A stretch of DNA of 64,000 nucleotides. Origin: Paraburkholderia kururiensis JCM 10599 = LMG 19447 (GTDB taxonomy: Bacteria; Pseudomonadota; Gammaproteobacteria; Burkholderiales; Burkholderiaceae). Below the pieces are notes generated by a model. The model was not told the origin of the DNA and searched no databases. It was given only the letters and a program-made list of their open reading frames with translations. The stretch is from the NCBI RefSeq assembly GCF_003986935.1, contig NZ_RJZE01000016.1:124001-188000 (forward strand), read 5' to 3'. Both the position numbers and the translations under genes were made by a program. Of this stretch, positions 17,170 through 26,579 are shown in pieces (position 1 is the stretch's first letter; every line of letters starts with the position of its first letter).

Positions 17170-18987
17170 ATGTGCGGCATTGTCGGCGCGGTTGCGCAAC
17201 GTAACATCGTCCCCGTACTGATTGAAGGACTGCGTCGCCTCGAATATCGCGGCTACGATTCGTGCGGCGTGGCCGTGGTGTCGAGCGAAGGACCGCGCCG
17301 CGCGCGCAGCGTCGCGCGTGTGGCCGACCTCGACGAGCAGGTGCGCGAGACGCATCTCGATGGCGTAACGGGCATCGCGCACACGCGCTGGGCCACGCAC
17401 GGCGCGCCCGTTACCGACAACGCGCATCCCATCTTTTCGCGCGACGAACTCGCGCTCGTGCACAACGGCATCATCGAAAACTACGAGTCGCTGCGCGAGA
17501 CGCTGCGTGGCAAGGGTTACGAGTTCGTCTCGCAGACCGACACCGAAGTCATCGCGCATCTGATTCACAGCCTCTATCGCGGCGACCTGTTCCTCGCCGT
17601 GCGCGAAGCCGTGCAGCAACTGCACGGCGCCTACGCGATTGCCGTTCTGCACAAGGCCCAGCCGCATACGGTGGTGGGCGCGCGCGCAGGCTCGCCGCTC
17701 GTGGTGGGCGTGGGCGAGCACGAAAACTTCCTTGCCTCCGACGCGCTCGCGCTGGCCGGCAGCACCGACCGTTTCATGTTCCTCGAAGAAGGCGACGTGT
17801 GCGAAATCACGCTGGAAGGCGTGCGCATTGCCGACCGCGACGGCAACGAGGCGAAGCGCGACGTGCGCCAGGTGCAGGCGTACGGCGGTGCGGTCGAACT
17901 GGGCCCGTATCGGCACTTCATGCAGAAGGAAATCTTCGAGCAGCCGCGCGCGATTGCCGACACCATTCCGGCCGGCGAAACGTTCGACGCCGCGTTGTTC
18001 GGCGACGCCGCCGGCAAGGCGTTCGCGGGTATCGACAGCGTGTTGATCCTGGCTTGCGGCACGAGCTACTACTCGGGGCTCACGGCGAAGTACTGGCTCG
18101 AATCCGTGGCGAAGATCCCGACGCAGGTAGAGATTGCGAGCGAGTACCGCTACCGCGAATCCGTGCCGAATCCGCGCTCGCTCGTCGTGGTGATTTCGCA
18201 GTCTGGCGAAACCGCGGACACGCTGGCCGCACTCAAGCACGCGCAGTCGCTGGGCCACGAGCACACGCTCGCCATCTGCAACGTGGCGACGAGCGCGATG
18301 GCGCGGCTCACCGAACTCGCGTTCCTGACGCACGCGGGCCGCGAGATTGGCGTGGCATCGACGAAGGCGTTCACCACGCAACTGGTCGCGCTCTTCATTC
18401 TGGCGGTGACGCTCGGCAAGCTGCGCGGTCACGTATCGGCAGCCGACGAGCAGAACTACGTGAAGCTGCTGCGCCACCTGCCCGCCGCGCTCAACAGCGT
18501 GCTGGCGCTGGAGCCGCAGATCATCGCGTGGTCGGAGGAGTTCTCGCGCAAGGAGAACGCGCTGTTCCTGGGTCGCGGGCTGCATTACCCCATCGCGCTG
18601 GAAGGCGCGCTGAAGCTCAAGGAAATTTCGTACATCCACGCGGAAGCGTACCCCGCAGGCGAACTGAAGCACGGACCGCTTGCGCTCGTGACAGAGGCGA
18701 TGCCCGTGGTGACGGTGGCACCGAACGACGCGCTGCTGGAGAAGCTGAAGTCGAACATCCAGGAAGTGCGCGCGCGCGGTGGCCAGCTCTACGTGTTCGC
18801 GGATGCGGACACACGCATCGTGAACGACGAAGGCATCCACGTGATTCGCATGCCTGAACACTACGGGCTGCTGTCGCCGATTCTGCACGTTGTGCCACTG
18901 CAATTGCTGGCGTATCACACGGCGTGTGCGCGGGGCACGGATGTGGACAAGCCGCGGAATCTGGCGAAATCGGTCACTGTTGAGTGA
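17170..18987 (+). CDS. glmS: Glutamine--fructose-6-phosphate aminotransferase (isomerizing)
   Basis: A 605-residue cytosolic enzyme making glucosamine-6-phosphate from fructose-6-phosphate and glutamine. Cys2 in MCGIVGAV is the class II amidotransferase nucleophile; RWATHGAP and HNGIIENY follow. Two SIS sugar-binding domains are seen, with ACGTSYYSG and SQSGETADT in the first and GRGLHYPIALEGALKLKE in the second. The C-terminus ends in KSVTVE as in the family. It is preceded by glmU, and AAGGACC lies shortly before the ATG. No glmS ribozyme is expected in this group and none was seen. Confidence 0.97.
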   Translation: MCGIVGAVAQRNIVPVLIEGLRRLEYRGYDSCGVAVVSSEGPRRARSVARVADLDEQVRETHLDGVTGIAHTRWATHGAPVTDNAHPIFSRDELALVHNGIIENYESLRETLRGKGYEFVSQTDTEVIAHLIHSLYRGDLFLAVREAVQQLHGAYAIAVLHKAQPHTVVGARAGSPLVVGVGEHENFLASDALALAGSTDRFMFLEEGDVCEITLEGVRIADRDGNEAKRDVRQVQAYGGAVELGPYRHFMQKEIFEQPRAIADTIPAGETFDAALFGDAAGKAFAGIDSVLILACGTSYYSGLTAKYWLESVAKIPTQVEIASEYRYRESVPNPRSLVVVISQSGETADTLAALKHAQSLGHEHTLAICNVATSAMARLTELAFLTHAGREIGVASTKAFTTQLVALFILAVTLGKLRGHVSAADEQNYVKLLRHLPAALNSVLALEPQIIAWSEEFSRKENALFLGRGLHYPIALEGALKLKEISYIHAEAYPAGELKHGPLALVTEAMPVVTVAPNDALLEKLKSNIQEVRARGGQLYVFADADTRIVNDEGIHVIRMPEHYGLLSPILHVVPLQLLAYHTACARGTDVDKPRNLAKSVTVE

Positions 18988-19037
18988 GTAACGGGGGCGG
19001 TGCGAACTGCGTAGATGTTCGCGCCGGTCGCCGATCG

Positions 19038-19322
19038 TTAGCTCGACAGCGTTCCGCTGGTCTGCGATGCAACGAGACGCGGCAGCGGTTCGCAGTTGCA
19101 TTGGCACAGGTCGCCCTCCAGCGCGACCACTTTGCCGCTGACCGACATCGTGTGAGGCGAGCCATCGCTGACGATGGTTCCATCGGCGTTGCACGTGCGG
19201 CAATGCACCGGCGCGCCGAGATACGCGAGCGGCCGACCATCGAACGATGATTCCGCGATGCCGTCGAGCACGATTCCGTTGTGGTCCGTTGCGTCGTCTT
19301 TCAGGATGAATTTTCGGGGCAT
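19038..19322 (-). CDS. PAAR domain protein of the T6SS module
   Basis: A 94-residue PAAR-type protein, expected to cap the VgrG spike of the type VI secretion tube. The core reads AYLGAPVHCRTC (H40, C41, C44), then DGSPHTMSVSG, VVALEGDLCQCNC (C73, C75, C77). The many Cys/His residues fit metal binding at the tip. It starts at the ATG at 19322 and is the last gene of a leftward block with vgrG, the DUF4123 adaptor, the effector and the DUF6708 protein. It has no C-terminal toxin extension, so it would be a bare spike tip. Confidence 0.8.
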   Translation of the reverse strand: MPRKFILKDDATDHNGIVLDGIAESSFDGRPLAYLGAPVHCRTCNADGTIVSDGSPHTMSVSGKVVALEGDLCQCNCEPLPRLVASQTSGTLSS

Positions 19323-19357
19323 GAGGGGCGTCTGCTTCGGCGTTTGAAATCGGACAA

Positions 19358-20326
19358 TCAGGCCACTGTGGCGACTGTTGGCTGCGCGTTGCCGCAGGCG
19401 GCTTCGATCTCGGCGGGCCACACTGGTTCGCGGCTCGTCAACTGGGCGATGTAGTGCAGTATTGAAAGCAGAAACATTGGCGCGGAGACTAGCAAGGTAA
19501 GAATGCGCATGGCGCCCCCAGCACTTGCAACGGCACCCAGGCCATAGAACCAGACACTTATCGACGCACGCAGCGACGGCCCGCGCGCAAGATACCGTTC
19601 AACCTTCGGCACTGCGTCTGGGCCCTGCTCCATGTAGCGCCGGATGAACTCGAAGTTGGCCTGGATCTGATAAAGAACCTGCTTGCCAATTGGCGTCGAT
19701 TCGTCGGCGCCATTGACCGTGCGGGCACCAAAGCTGAAGGTATCGACAATCTTCTTTCCAGTGTCGTCGAGCACAAAACAGCGCATCAGCGTTGGCGCTC
19801 CGCCTGCCATCGAATTGGACGGCAGTCGGTGCGGATAAAAGAACGCCTTGTCCCACGGCACTGAAATTACGCCGCCTCGGCCGTTGTGCCGGAAGGCGTA
19901 CACCATGCGCGTCTGGCGGTTGAAACGTACGGCCTTGTGGCGGTAGTTGAAGCAGTCGCGTAACAACATCGCGACGGTAAGTGCACAGCAGAGCAAATTT
20001 ATCGCGGCAAGAACCCACATGCCGGCGCTGAACATTCCTTGCTCTCCGCTCCTGACCATGGCGGGCGTGTCGACAACAGCACTCTGAATGCAGAACCCTG
20101 CAAGGAAGGCAAATGCAGGAAACCCGACGAGAAACGCCAGGAGTCCCCAACCCTGCTGGCGATACGAGCCGTCACAGATCTCCAGATAGATGTCGTTCAT
20201 CGCGAATACGGTGTAGGCATCGGTTGCTTCATCAGCGACTGGTTTATGAACGTCAACTCGCCGTGATGCTTCCTTATTGGTGACCGGCCGGTTAAGGGAC
20301 ACCCTTGTCAGGTAGTCGTATGCCAT
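19358..20326 (-). CDS. DUF6708-type membrane protein, candidate T6SS immunity protein
   Basis: A 322-residue protein with membrane helices at about residues 60-81 and 102-121, and a hydrophobic C-terminal stretch at 256-296 that could hold one or two more. The soluble middle includes RFNRQTRMVYAFRHNG and VPWDKAFFYP, a layout I associate with DUF6708 proteins near VgrG-effector genes. It begins 10 bases after the effector stop on the same strand. A membrane protein directly downstream of a pore-forming-type effector is the usual place for its immunity protein; that role is inferred. Its base composition is lower in G+C than the housekeeping flank. Confidence 0.7.
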   Translation of the reverse strand: MAYDYLTRVSLNRPVTNKEASRRVDVHKPVADEATDAYTVFAMNDIYLEICDGSYRQQGWGLLAFLVGFPAFAFLAGFCIQSAVVDTPAMVRSGEQGMFSAGMWVLAAINLLCCALTVAMLLRDCFNYRHKAVRFNRQTRMVYAFRHNGRGGVISVPWDKAFFYPHRLPSNSMAGGAPTLMRCFVLDDTGKKIVDTFSFGARTVNGADESTPIGKQVLYQIQANFEFIRRYMEQGPDAVPKVERYLARGPSLRASISVWFYGLGAVASAGGAMRILTLLVSAPMFLLSILHYIAQLTSREPVWPAEIEAACGNAQPTVATVA

Positions 20327-20336
20327 AACGTCTCGC

Positions 20337-22898
20337 TTATGATGTTAATGCTTCAAATTGTCTGCGTTCGTCCTGCTCGGAGAATCTTTCGGGCCCGGTA
20401 CCGAAGAAACACTTGCTAAGCCAATCCTCAATTTCGTTATGTTTTAGCCATGCGATCAGTATGCCGATGACGATCAGAGCGATGATTAGTACAAAAATCA
20501 AGAAAGTTGCACCCGCGATGGTCGCAATGCAAAGTAGCACGTTAGCGGTCGCTGATTCGATATAGAGCCAAGACAGAACGGCATGTCCAGATTGCCGCTC
20601 TGTCTTGGCCTGCTGGAAGTCATACCATGCGCCGACAAGACCCGCGACGGCTCCGACGAAGCGGAACGCGACTTCGAGAACGGAGCCCCACGTCAGCAGC
20701 ATTTTCGAGGAACGTAACCCAATATTTCCGACGGCCTTCATCCCATTCCCAACCGTCTGGAAGGTCGAGGCGCACGTCGATACGATGGCCGCTACGAACT
20801 TGTCGTGGTTTTCCTTGCGGTTCAATGTGCTGGATTTTGCAAGTTCTTTGCTTGCTATCATCCAGTTGATTGCATTGAAAATTACACCAATCACACCGTA
20901 TCCCACCTCACCTTGGGTGATTGCACGGAATTTTGGCAAAAAGCTCGAATTAATGTTTTCCTCTGTGAGAACGGCCCGAACTCCTGGGGCAAAGATTGCC
21001 GCTCCTCTCCCACGGAGCGACGTAGCTCCTGACGAGGCTTCGACAGCTTCGTTGGCATCGAACACGATGAACTGCGGAACCTTGATTGAGCCGTTTTGGG
21101 GCGAGGATCCTTGAAACGTTTTGCGCAGATTGGCGTTCAACGATCCAAGGCTGGGGCGTCGGTTTGCAGGCATTTGTTCGTACATCTGACGCGCCATATA
21201 TGAAATCCACTGATTGGTCGTCCCTTCCACTGGTTTGTAGATGACGGTTGTTCGCGTACGGACACTCATGCATCGCACGAGAATCCGTACGCTGGCGACA
21301 TCACCAGCTTTGGCGAGGAAATTGGCAATAGGGCCACCCACTTCATGGATGAGTGCTGCTACAGTCTTGTCTGCGCGGGCGAGAAGACCCTCTCCCTCCT
21401 TTTCAAGAACCTGATTTGTGGCGTTGTTTAATTCAACGAGCTTGGCAAACGGTTCGCGAAGTTCCGTCAGAGGGAACCCCGCTGCCTCTTTGACTTTTTC
21501 GGCGGACGGGTTGTGGTTCAGAATCATCGAGCGCAAGAGTGGATTGTGACGGTCCATTAGGTCACCTTGCGCCCAATCAAGGACGAGGTCATAGACCACT
21601 TTGCGATCTGTGGACCCGAAGATGCAGGAGTAGAAAAGTTCGGCATAGTTGACGCCCTTTGCGACGTCGAATTCGTAATAGTCCCATGCAAAAGCCGTAC
21701 GCATCTGCGTGCCGTTGAGCCAGGCTACGTAGTCATCGGCGAGAGGGTTCAGCAGAGTTTCTTCCAACTGCTGCATTTGCGTTTTCATTTCTTTGCGGAA
21801 CTGCGCCATCGCGTTCGGACTGTAGGCTTCGGTGTACGGTTTCCAGGCCGAAGTCTTCACCGATTCCATCTCCCGATCCTTTTGCTCGTCTATGGATTTG
21901 ACCTCCTTTTCATAGGCCTTCCCGCCGTCGAAGAGCGAATAGATGGCATAGGCTTCAGCGGCTTGGCCCTTGAGCTGTTCGGCCGCGGACTTTTCGTTTT
22001 CCTCCGCACCCTCTTCGACAGTGGTTTTTAATCCTTCAATCGCGCTCGCAACCCACATCTTCCTTTGATAAGGTTTCATGGCTGCGCCCATCGCGATGAT
22101 CTGCTCGGCGTTCAACTCTTGCGTGATGCCTGCGGGGTCCCACAGTGCAAAGAAGACACCGTTTCCCTTTTCGTGAACGTCCATCACCTGCTTCAACCCG
22201 TCGGCTTCCCCTGCGCGGTTCTTGAAGATGAAGGGCGAAGCTGAGGCAGCGGCATCGGTGCCGCTCTTATACTCAAGAACATAGTCCGCAACATGCGCAA
22301 TGGTCTGTGCATGCTTCTGCGAATGGGTGCCGTTTGCCCATGCCGCTGCGTCGAAGGACTGCATCCGGTGGTCCCTGCAGCCGCTTTCGTTGGTCTCGTA
22401 GCGCTTACGTACGGCAGCCGTCCAGCGCACGTCGCTGAACGCCAGATAAATTTTGCCGGCTTTGTGCGGGTGGTCGATGCTGATGCACTGTGCCAGCTCT
22501 TTGTGTCCCGTCTGCTTGCAGCTGAACGCCTTTTCCTGCGTTTCAGGCAAAGCTACGTCGAGCGGGTGATTGAACACATAGCCTTCCGACGTGACGCCGT
22601 ATATCTGCCACTTGTTCTGCGACGCGTAATAGACGTGAATGAAGCCCTTGCGCACTGTGCGCAAAAAGTAAGTTGCTTTCTTCGCGCTGACGTTTGTCAC
22701 CCCGTCACCAAACGGTCCCTTGGGCAGAGCGAGGGCCGCAGCTGCGCCGAGGCCGTGAGCATTGGTCGCCGCTCCCGCCGCATACCGAACCGGCAGAATG
22801 AGCAGACCGTCCTTCTCGCACATGTTGCATGACTTCTGGCACGCCGTATTGGCCCTGGCGTTCGTCGATGCGGCTTGTACCTTCGGAATGGTTCCCAT
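20337..22898 (-). CDS. VasX/BTH_I2691-like T6SS effector
   Basis: An 853-residue protein resembling the T6SS effectors grouped with VasX and B. thailandensis BTH_I2691. The N-terminus has a Cys cluster (C20, C24, C27) and GLLILPVRYA at 31-40, the mark of the VasX N-terminal region. A long helical, Glu/Lys-rich middle follows. The C-terminus carries hydrophobic segments at about 740-759 and 787-816 and ends in a charged tail. VasX-type toxins permeabilise target membranes. The ATG at 22898 has a GAGAG tract upstream; an in-frame start 30 codons earlier would overlap the adaptor gene. G+C is low: 27/60 at 20461-20520 and 28/60 at 20881-20940. Confidence 0.78.
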   Translation of the reverse strand: MGTIPKVQAASTNARANTACQKSCNMCEKDGLLILPVRYAAGAATNAHGLGAAAALALPKGPFGDGVTNVSAKKATYFLRTVRKGFIHVYYASQNKWQIYGVTSEGYVFNHPLDVALPETQEKAFSCKQTGHKELAQCISIDHPHKAGKIYLAFSDVRWTAAVRKRYETNESGCRDHRMQSFDAAAWANGTHSQKHAQTIAHVADYVLEYKSGTDAAASASPFIFKNRAGEADGLKQVMDVHEKGNGVFFALWDPAGITQELNAEQIIAMGAAMKPYQRKMWVASAIEGLKTTVEEGAEENEKSAAEQLKGQAAEAYAIYSLFDGGKAYEKEVKSIDEQKDREMESVKTSAWKPYTEAYSPNAMAQFRKEMKTQMQQLEETLLNPLADDYVAWLNGTQMRTAFAWDYYEFDVAKGVNYAELFYSCIFGSTDRKVVYDLVLDWAQGDLMDRHNPLLRSMILNHNPSAEKVKEAAGFPLTELREPFAKLVELNNATNQVLEKEGEGLLARADKTVAALIHEVGGPIANFLAKAGDVASVRILVRCMSVRTRTTVIYKPVEGTTNQWISYMARQMYEQMPANRRPSLGSLNANLRKTFQGSSPQNGSIKVPQFIVFDANEAVEASSGATSLRGRGAAIFAPGVRAVLTEENINSSFLPKFRAITQGEVGYGVIGVIFNAINWMIASKELAKSSTLNRKENHDKFVAAIVSTCASTFQTVGNGMKAVGNIGLRSSKMLLTWGSVLEVAFRFVGAVAGLVGAWYDFQQAKTERQSGHAVLSWLYIESATANVLLCIATIAGATFLIFVLIIALIVIGILIAWLKHNEIEDWLSKCFFGTGPERFSEQDERRQFEALTS

Positions 22899-22918
22899 CG
22901 CTATTCTCTCTGTCTTGC

Positions 22919-23737
22919 TTATCCGTTGTTCTGCCAGGCATGCAGCGCAATTTCTTCGGCAATCTGCGCCCAGTGCTCGTCGGTCCACTGAGCGGTGATC
23001 TCGGCGTACGTCGATGTCTGCCCGGGCTGAAGCGCAGCCGCGACTCTGGGATGCCGATCCAGATTCGGTGAAACTAGTACGCCCTGCACGGCGAAGACGA
23101 CGAGGTCCTCGGCGGCGAGACGATATTGGGCTCCCTTCACCAGCAATGCGTCCAGTTGGCGAGGAGTGCGCTCATTGACCGGCTCTCCCGCGTCTCGTAT
23201 CGACTTCAGCGCCTGCTCGACGAGATGCAGGCGGCGCAGGGCGGCCCATTGCTCTGCCGACGGCGACAGGCGTCCGTCTATGGCATCCGTGGGACGCTCG
23301 ATGGCCATCCAACCGTTGTCCCCGAAATAGCTCCAACGGTTCACGGGCCCGAACGCACGCGATAACTCGTTCGGCAGGAAGACCCACGCGAGGTTGCGGA
23401 AGACTCTCGGATCGTAGAAGCGGAATGCGGAGTAGCCGTGCGGTTCCCTCTGCAATGCAATCGTGTCGCCAAGATGCCGCATCAGCGAGTCGGCGTTCGC
23501 TTCGGTTTCGAGCATTGCGCAGATACGCGGCGGCAGACCTGCACGCAGGTCTCTCGATGCAATTGCTGCGATAGCGGGCAACTGCTGGTCGGGGTGCTCT
23601 ACGGTGTAGAGCACCGGCATCACACCCTTTAGCTCCGGCATCGCGGCAGGCACAATTTCACCGACTTCATACATGCGGGGCGCCGTGCCGAGATCGACGC
23701 TGCCGTTGCTGGGTTCGACGATCAGGTACTTGTCCAT
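22919..23737 (-). CDS. DUF4123 T6SS adaptor/chaperone (Tap/Tec type)
   Basis: A 272-residue cytosolic protein with a DUF4123 domain over about residues 20-155, including MPVLYTVE, HGYSAFRFYDPRVFRNLAWVF and WSYFGDNGWMAIER, where FRxxDPRV is typical. DUF4123 proteins load a cognate effector onto VgrG without being secreted. Its position between vgrG and the VasX-like gene, with 8 bases to vgrG and 20 to the effector, identifies its likely client. The C-terminal third (from about residue 160) is less conserved and probably contacts the effector. Confidence 0.85.
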   Translation of the reverse strand: MDKYLIVEPSNGSVDLGTAPRMYEVGEIVPAAMPELKGVMPVLYTVEHPDQQLPAIAAIASRDLRAGLPPRICAMLETEANADSLMRHLGDTIALQREPHGYSAFRFYDPRVFRNLAWVFLPNELSRAFGPVNRWSYFGDNGWMAIERPTDAIDGRLSPSAEQWAALRRLHLVEQALKSIRDAGEPVNERTPRQLDALLVKGAQYRLAAEDLVVFAVQGVLVSPNLDRHPRVAAALQPGQTSTYAEITAQWTDEHWAQIAEEIALHAWQNNG

Positions 23738-23745
23738 CCGTGCAC

Positions 23746-26277
23746 CTAATCGACGATGGCCGCGCCGGCCTGCGCGGCGGACGCAAATTTTTGCGAGCAG
23801 GACTCGGTGGTCGGAAGCTGCGCTGTTGCGTTTTCGCTTGCCGGGCCTTGGAACGAGTGCTGCGCGCCCTTGACCTCGACAAGGCCAGGCGCGTGGATAT
23901 AGATGTTTCCGTCCGCCATGCGTAGCGTGGCGCCGCCAACCTTCAGGCAGATCTCCTTCTGGGCTTGAACCTGAACGGCGTCCGAAGCCGATATGACCTT
24001 GAAGGTGCGGTCGGCTGTCAGCTCAATGTTGTCCGACTGCGCCTGCATCTCGATCTTGCCCTTGCCCGCGAAGAGCTTCATGCCTGCGTTCTGCACGAAG
24101 ACACTAAATTTCTCGCCGATGCTGGCGAGAAACGACTTGGTAGCGGCAACAGAGGTGCTTTCGCCGCTGACCAGATTGACGTGTTCCGTCGCGGCGAGCT
24201 GCACAGATTTCTGCGTGGAAAGACCGATACCCGATGGACTGCCGAGCAGCATCACAGGCTGGCTGAAATTATTCGCCTCGCCGGCCCCGCCACCCGTCGC
24301 GGCCGCGCCCGAGCCCGGGCTCTGCGTCGCAGAGGCGAAGTCGGTCATGGACGTGTGCGCGTCAGCAAGGCCCTCCGCCTGGCTCGCGGTCGCTACCTCG
24401 GAGCGTCGCTCGATGACTCCGGCGGAATCGAGTAGATGCTGATACGCCTCCTTGACGTCCATCTGTTGACCAGTCGTGCCCGCCCGCGCGAACGTGGTCA
24501 CGTACAACCCCTGACCCGCGCGGATGGCGCCCACGCTGTCCGTCTTCAAATCAAACCCCGTCCCCAGGTACGCCCCCCGGTTGTTGTCCTGCTGGTCGAT
24601 GAGATAACCGAGGTGCAGAAACGACGACGCCGTCGAGCTGAACAGCTGTGCGCGGTTCTGCCCCGTCGTGTCGTCGAAGACGAGCTGGTTGAATCCCTGG
24701 CCCTTGTACTCCTTCGACTTGTAGCCCGACATCACGCCCTGCGTGTGCCACTGCGGGGTCTGCGCGCCGTTGAACACCGCGCCGGTCACGAGCGGCCGGT
24801 CGCAATCCCCGTCCAGAAACGTGACGACGACCTCCTGGCCGACGCGCGGCACGTACACGCCGCCGAAGTTGCTGCCCGCGTGCGAGCTCATCACACGCAT
24901 CCAGCACGAGGCGTTCTGGTCTCCCCCATTGAGCCGGTCCCAATGCATGCGGACCTTGATGCGGTTCAGGCTGTCGGTATAAACCTCCTCGTTCGACGGT
25001 CCCACGACGGTGGCCGTCTGCATGTGCATCTGCGGCTTGCTGTGCTCGAACGGACTGCGAAAGGGCACGGAGCGGCGCTGCGCCTCCACTTCCGCCAGAT
25101 AGAAGCCTTCGCTGCCGTCCAGATTCTTGATGACGAACGCGGGGTCGGCGCCGTCGTGGGCGTCTCTCACCGCAGTCACCTGGCGATGCAGGCTGTGCGG
25201 AAATGGTCGGCTGTTGCCGATGGGCAGGTTGTTCTCGATGTACCAGGTGACGGCGATGGCAGCGAATTCCCGGTCTTGGCTCGCGTCGCGTTCGTGCTCG
25301 GGATGGCTCTCGAGCTGGAACAGTCTGCCCGCGTCGATGCGCCGCACGCTGCCCACGCCATGAAAGCGCTTCGCGCGCGACTCCCATTCTTCGAGCTTCA
25401 GCTTGGTGAGGTGATCGCCGCGTTCGCTCTCGAGGTACGTGTACGCACCGGTGTACTCGTAGACCTCGTTCTGATCGGGGAGCGCACCCTGGTCGCCAAC
25501 CGTTGGAAACGATTTCGCCTTGCGCGCGAGAGGCGACTTGTAATCAAACGTCGCCGTCGCATACGCCGCGCTCTGCAGCGTCCGCGTACCCGACCATTGC
25601 ACGAACGTATCCGTTTCGCTGTTCACGCCGGAGCGGTAGAACTGCACCTGCTCCGGCTCCACTGGCTTGCACATATAAAGGTCGTCGGTGACCACTAGCG
25701 TGTGCGACTTGCCGTCCGCCGCCTGTTCGAAGAAGCCGAACAGCCCTTCGGATTCCATCAGCCGATGCGCAAAATTCCAGTCGTCCTCGTATTGCACGCA
25801 GAACGAGCGGTTCGGTGTGGGATTTCGCAACGCAAAGCGGTAGGCGCCACGCGCCTGCGGATGGTTGTCGAATACGGCTTCCAGAATGGACTCGACCGTC
25901 ATTTCCTGAAAAATGCGCGCGTCCTTACGGAACTTCAGGAAATGCAGCCAGGACGAGAACGCGAGCTGATAGCTGGTCAGCCTGCCGTCCGAGCCGAGCC
26001 GCCGCACGGTATGCACATAACCGTGATGCGGTAGATACGACCGGTCGGATTGCTGAATCCACAGCGTGACCGGTTGCGCAATCAGGCTTTTCAGCTCGAC
26101 CGAATCTTTCAACGACACAACGTCGACCACAAATTCGAAATGGCGACCGATTCGTGACTGCCCGACGGCGCGCTGAGGCAATAGCACGTCGGAGCCGAGG
26201 GGTGAATCGAGTTTGAGTAACCGGTCTTGCTGGCTAATGCCCGCATTGATTATTGAGATGAGGTCTTGTGCACCCAT
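23746..26277 (-). CDS. vgrG: Type VI secretion tip protein VgrG
   Basis: An 843-residue VgrG. The gp27-like base runs to about residue 400, with FEFVVDVVS, FQEMTVESILEAVF and VQYEDDWNFAHRLMESEGLFGFFE. The gp5-like OB domain at about 432-510 has RIKVRMHWDR, WMRVMSSHAGSNFGGVYVPR and GQEVVVTFLDGDCDRPLVTG. A DUF2345 region follows from about residue 670, and the tail ends in a Ser/Ala-rich stretch. The ATG at 26277 (MGAQDLISI) is preferred because homologues start there; upstream codons encode an unrelated basic leader. It is the first gene of the leftward module. No tss structural genes are in the window, so this is an orphan VgrG island. Confidence 0.95.
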   Translation of the reverse strand: MGAQDLISIINAGISQQDRLLKLDSPLGSDVLLPQRAVGQSRIGRHFEFVVDVVSLKDSVELKSLIAQPVTLWIQQSDRSYLPHHGYVHTVRRLGSDGRLTSYQLAFSSWLHFLKFRKDARIFQEMTVESILEAVFDNHPQARGAYRFALRNPTPNRSFCVQYEDDWNFAHRLMESEGLFGFFEQAADGKSHTLVVTDDLYMCKPVEPEQVQFYRSGVNSETDTFVQWSGTRTLQSAAYATATFDYKSPLARKAKSFPTVGDQGALPDQNEVYEYTGAYTYLESERGDHLTKLKLEEWESRAKRFHGVGSVRRIDAGRLFQLESHPEHERDASQDREFAAIAVTWYIENNLPIGNSRPFPHSLHRQVTAVRDAHDGADPAFVIKNLDGSEGFYLAEVEAQRRSVPFRSPFEHSKPQMHMQTATVVGPSNEEVYTDSLNRIKVRMHWDRLNGGDQNASCWMRVMSSHAGSNFGGVYVPRVGQEVVVTFLDGDCDRPLVTGAVFNGAQTPQWHTQGVMSGYKSKEYKGQGFNQLVFDDTTGQNRAQLFSSTASSFLHLGYLIDQQDNNRGAYLGTGFDLKTDSVGAIRAGQGLYVTTFARAGTTGQQMDVKEAYQHLLDSAGVIERRSEVATASQAEGLADAHTSMTDFASATQSPGSGAAATGGGAGEANNFSQPVMLLGSPSGIGLSTQKSVQLAATEHVNLVSGESTSVAATKSFLASIGEKFSVFVQNAGMKLFAGKGKIEMQAQSDNIELTADRTFKVISASDAVQVQAQKEICLKVGGATLRMADGNIYIHAPGLVEVKGAQHSFQGPASENATAQLPTTESCSQKFASAAQAGAAIVD

Positions 26278-26579
26278 AGTCGCTGCCCCGCCTGGATTTT
26301 TACTTCTGGTTTGCGATGCGAATAGTAAAGGGAAAGAAAGCGTCACACAATGCGGAAATGCATTCGGTATTTATTTCGCTTTACCGCAATGTGACAGGAA
26401 ATAATTACGTTGCACGGAGACTGGATTTCTCTCGCGCAAACGCATGATATTGCGGCAAAGACGCCGCGATTGTTAAACATTGCAATCCCTGCGAATTTCA
26501 TTCGTTTAGTGCGTAACATCTCGCCGTAGCGATAAAGAGCGGCCACTCCTCTCGAAAGAAATGCGGGGCTAAATGCAAG
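26278..26579. other. 302-base divergent gap upstream of vgrG
   Basis: No gene is supported. The gap is AT-richer than its flanks. It holds an imperfect dyad, GTCACACAATGCGG at 26343-26356 and CCGCAATGTGAC at 26384-26395, separated by about 27 bases. The dyad lies 66-118 bases before the vgrG start and could be a regulator site. The rest shows no recognised motif. Confidence 0.4.

Noticed and set aside
15805..19203. A long minus-strand open frame opposite glmU and glmS
   Set aside because: It mirrors the codon bias of the two real genes on the plus strand, is Arg/His-rich and has no family motif.
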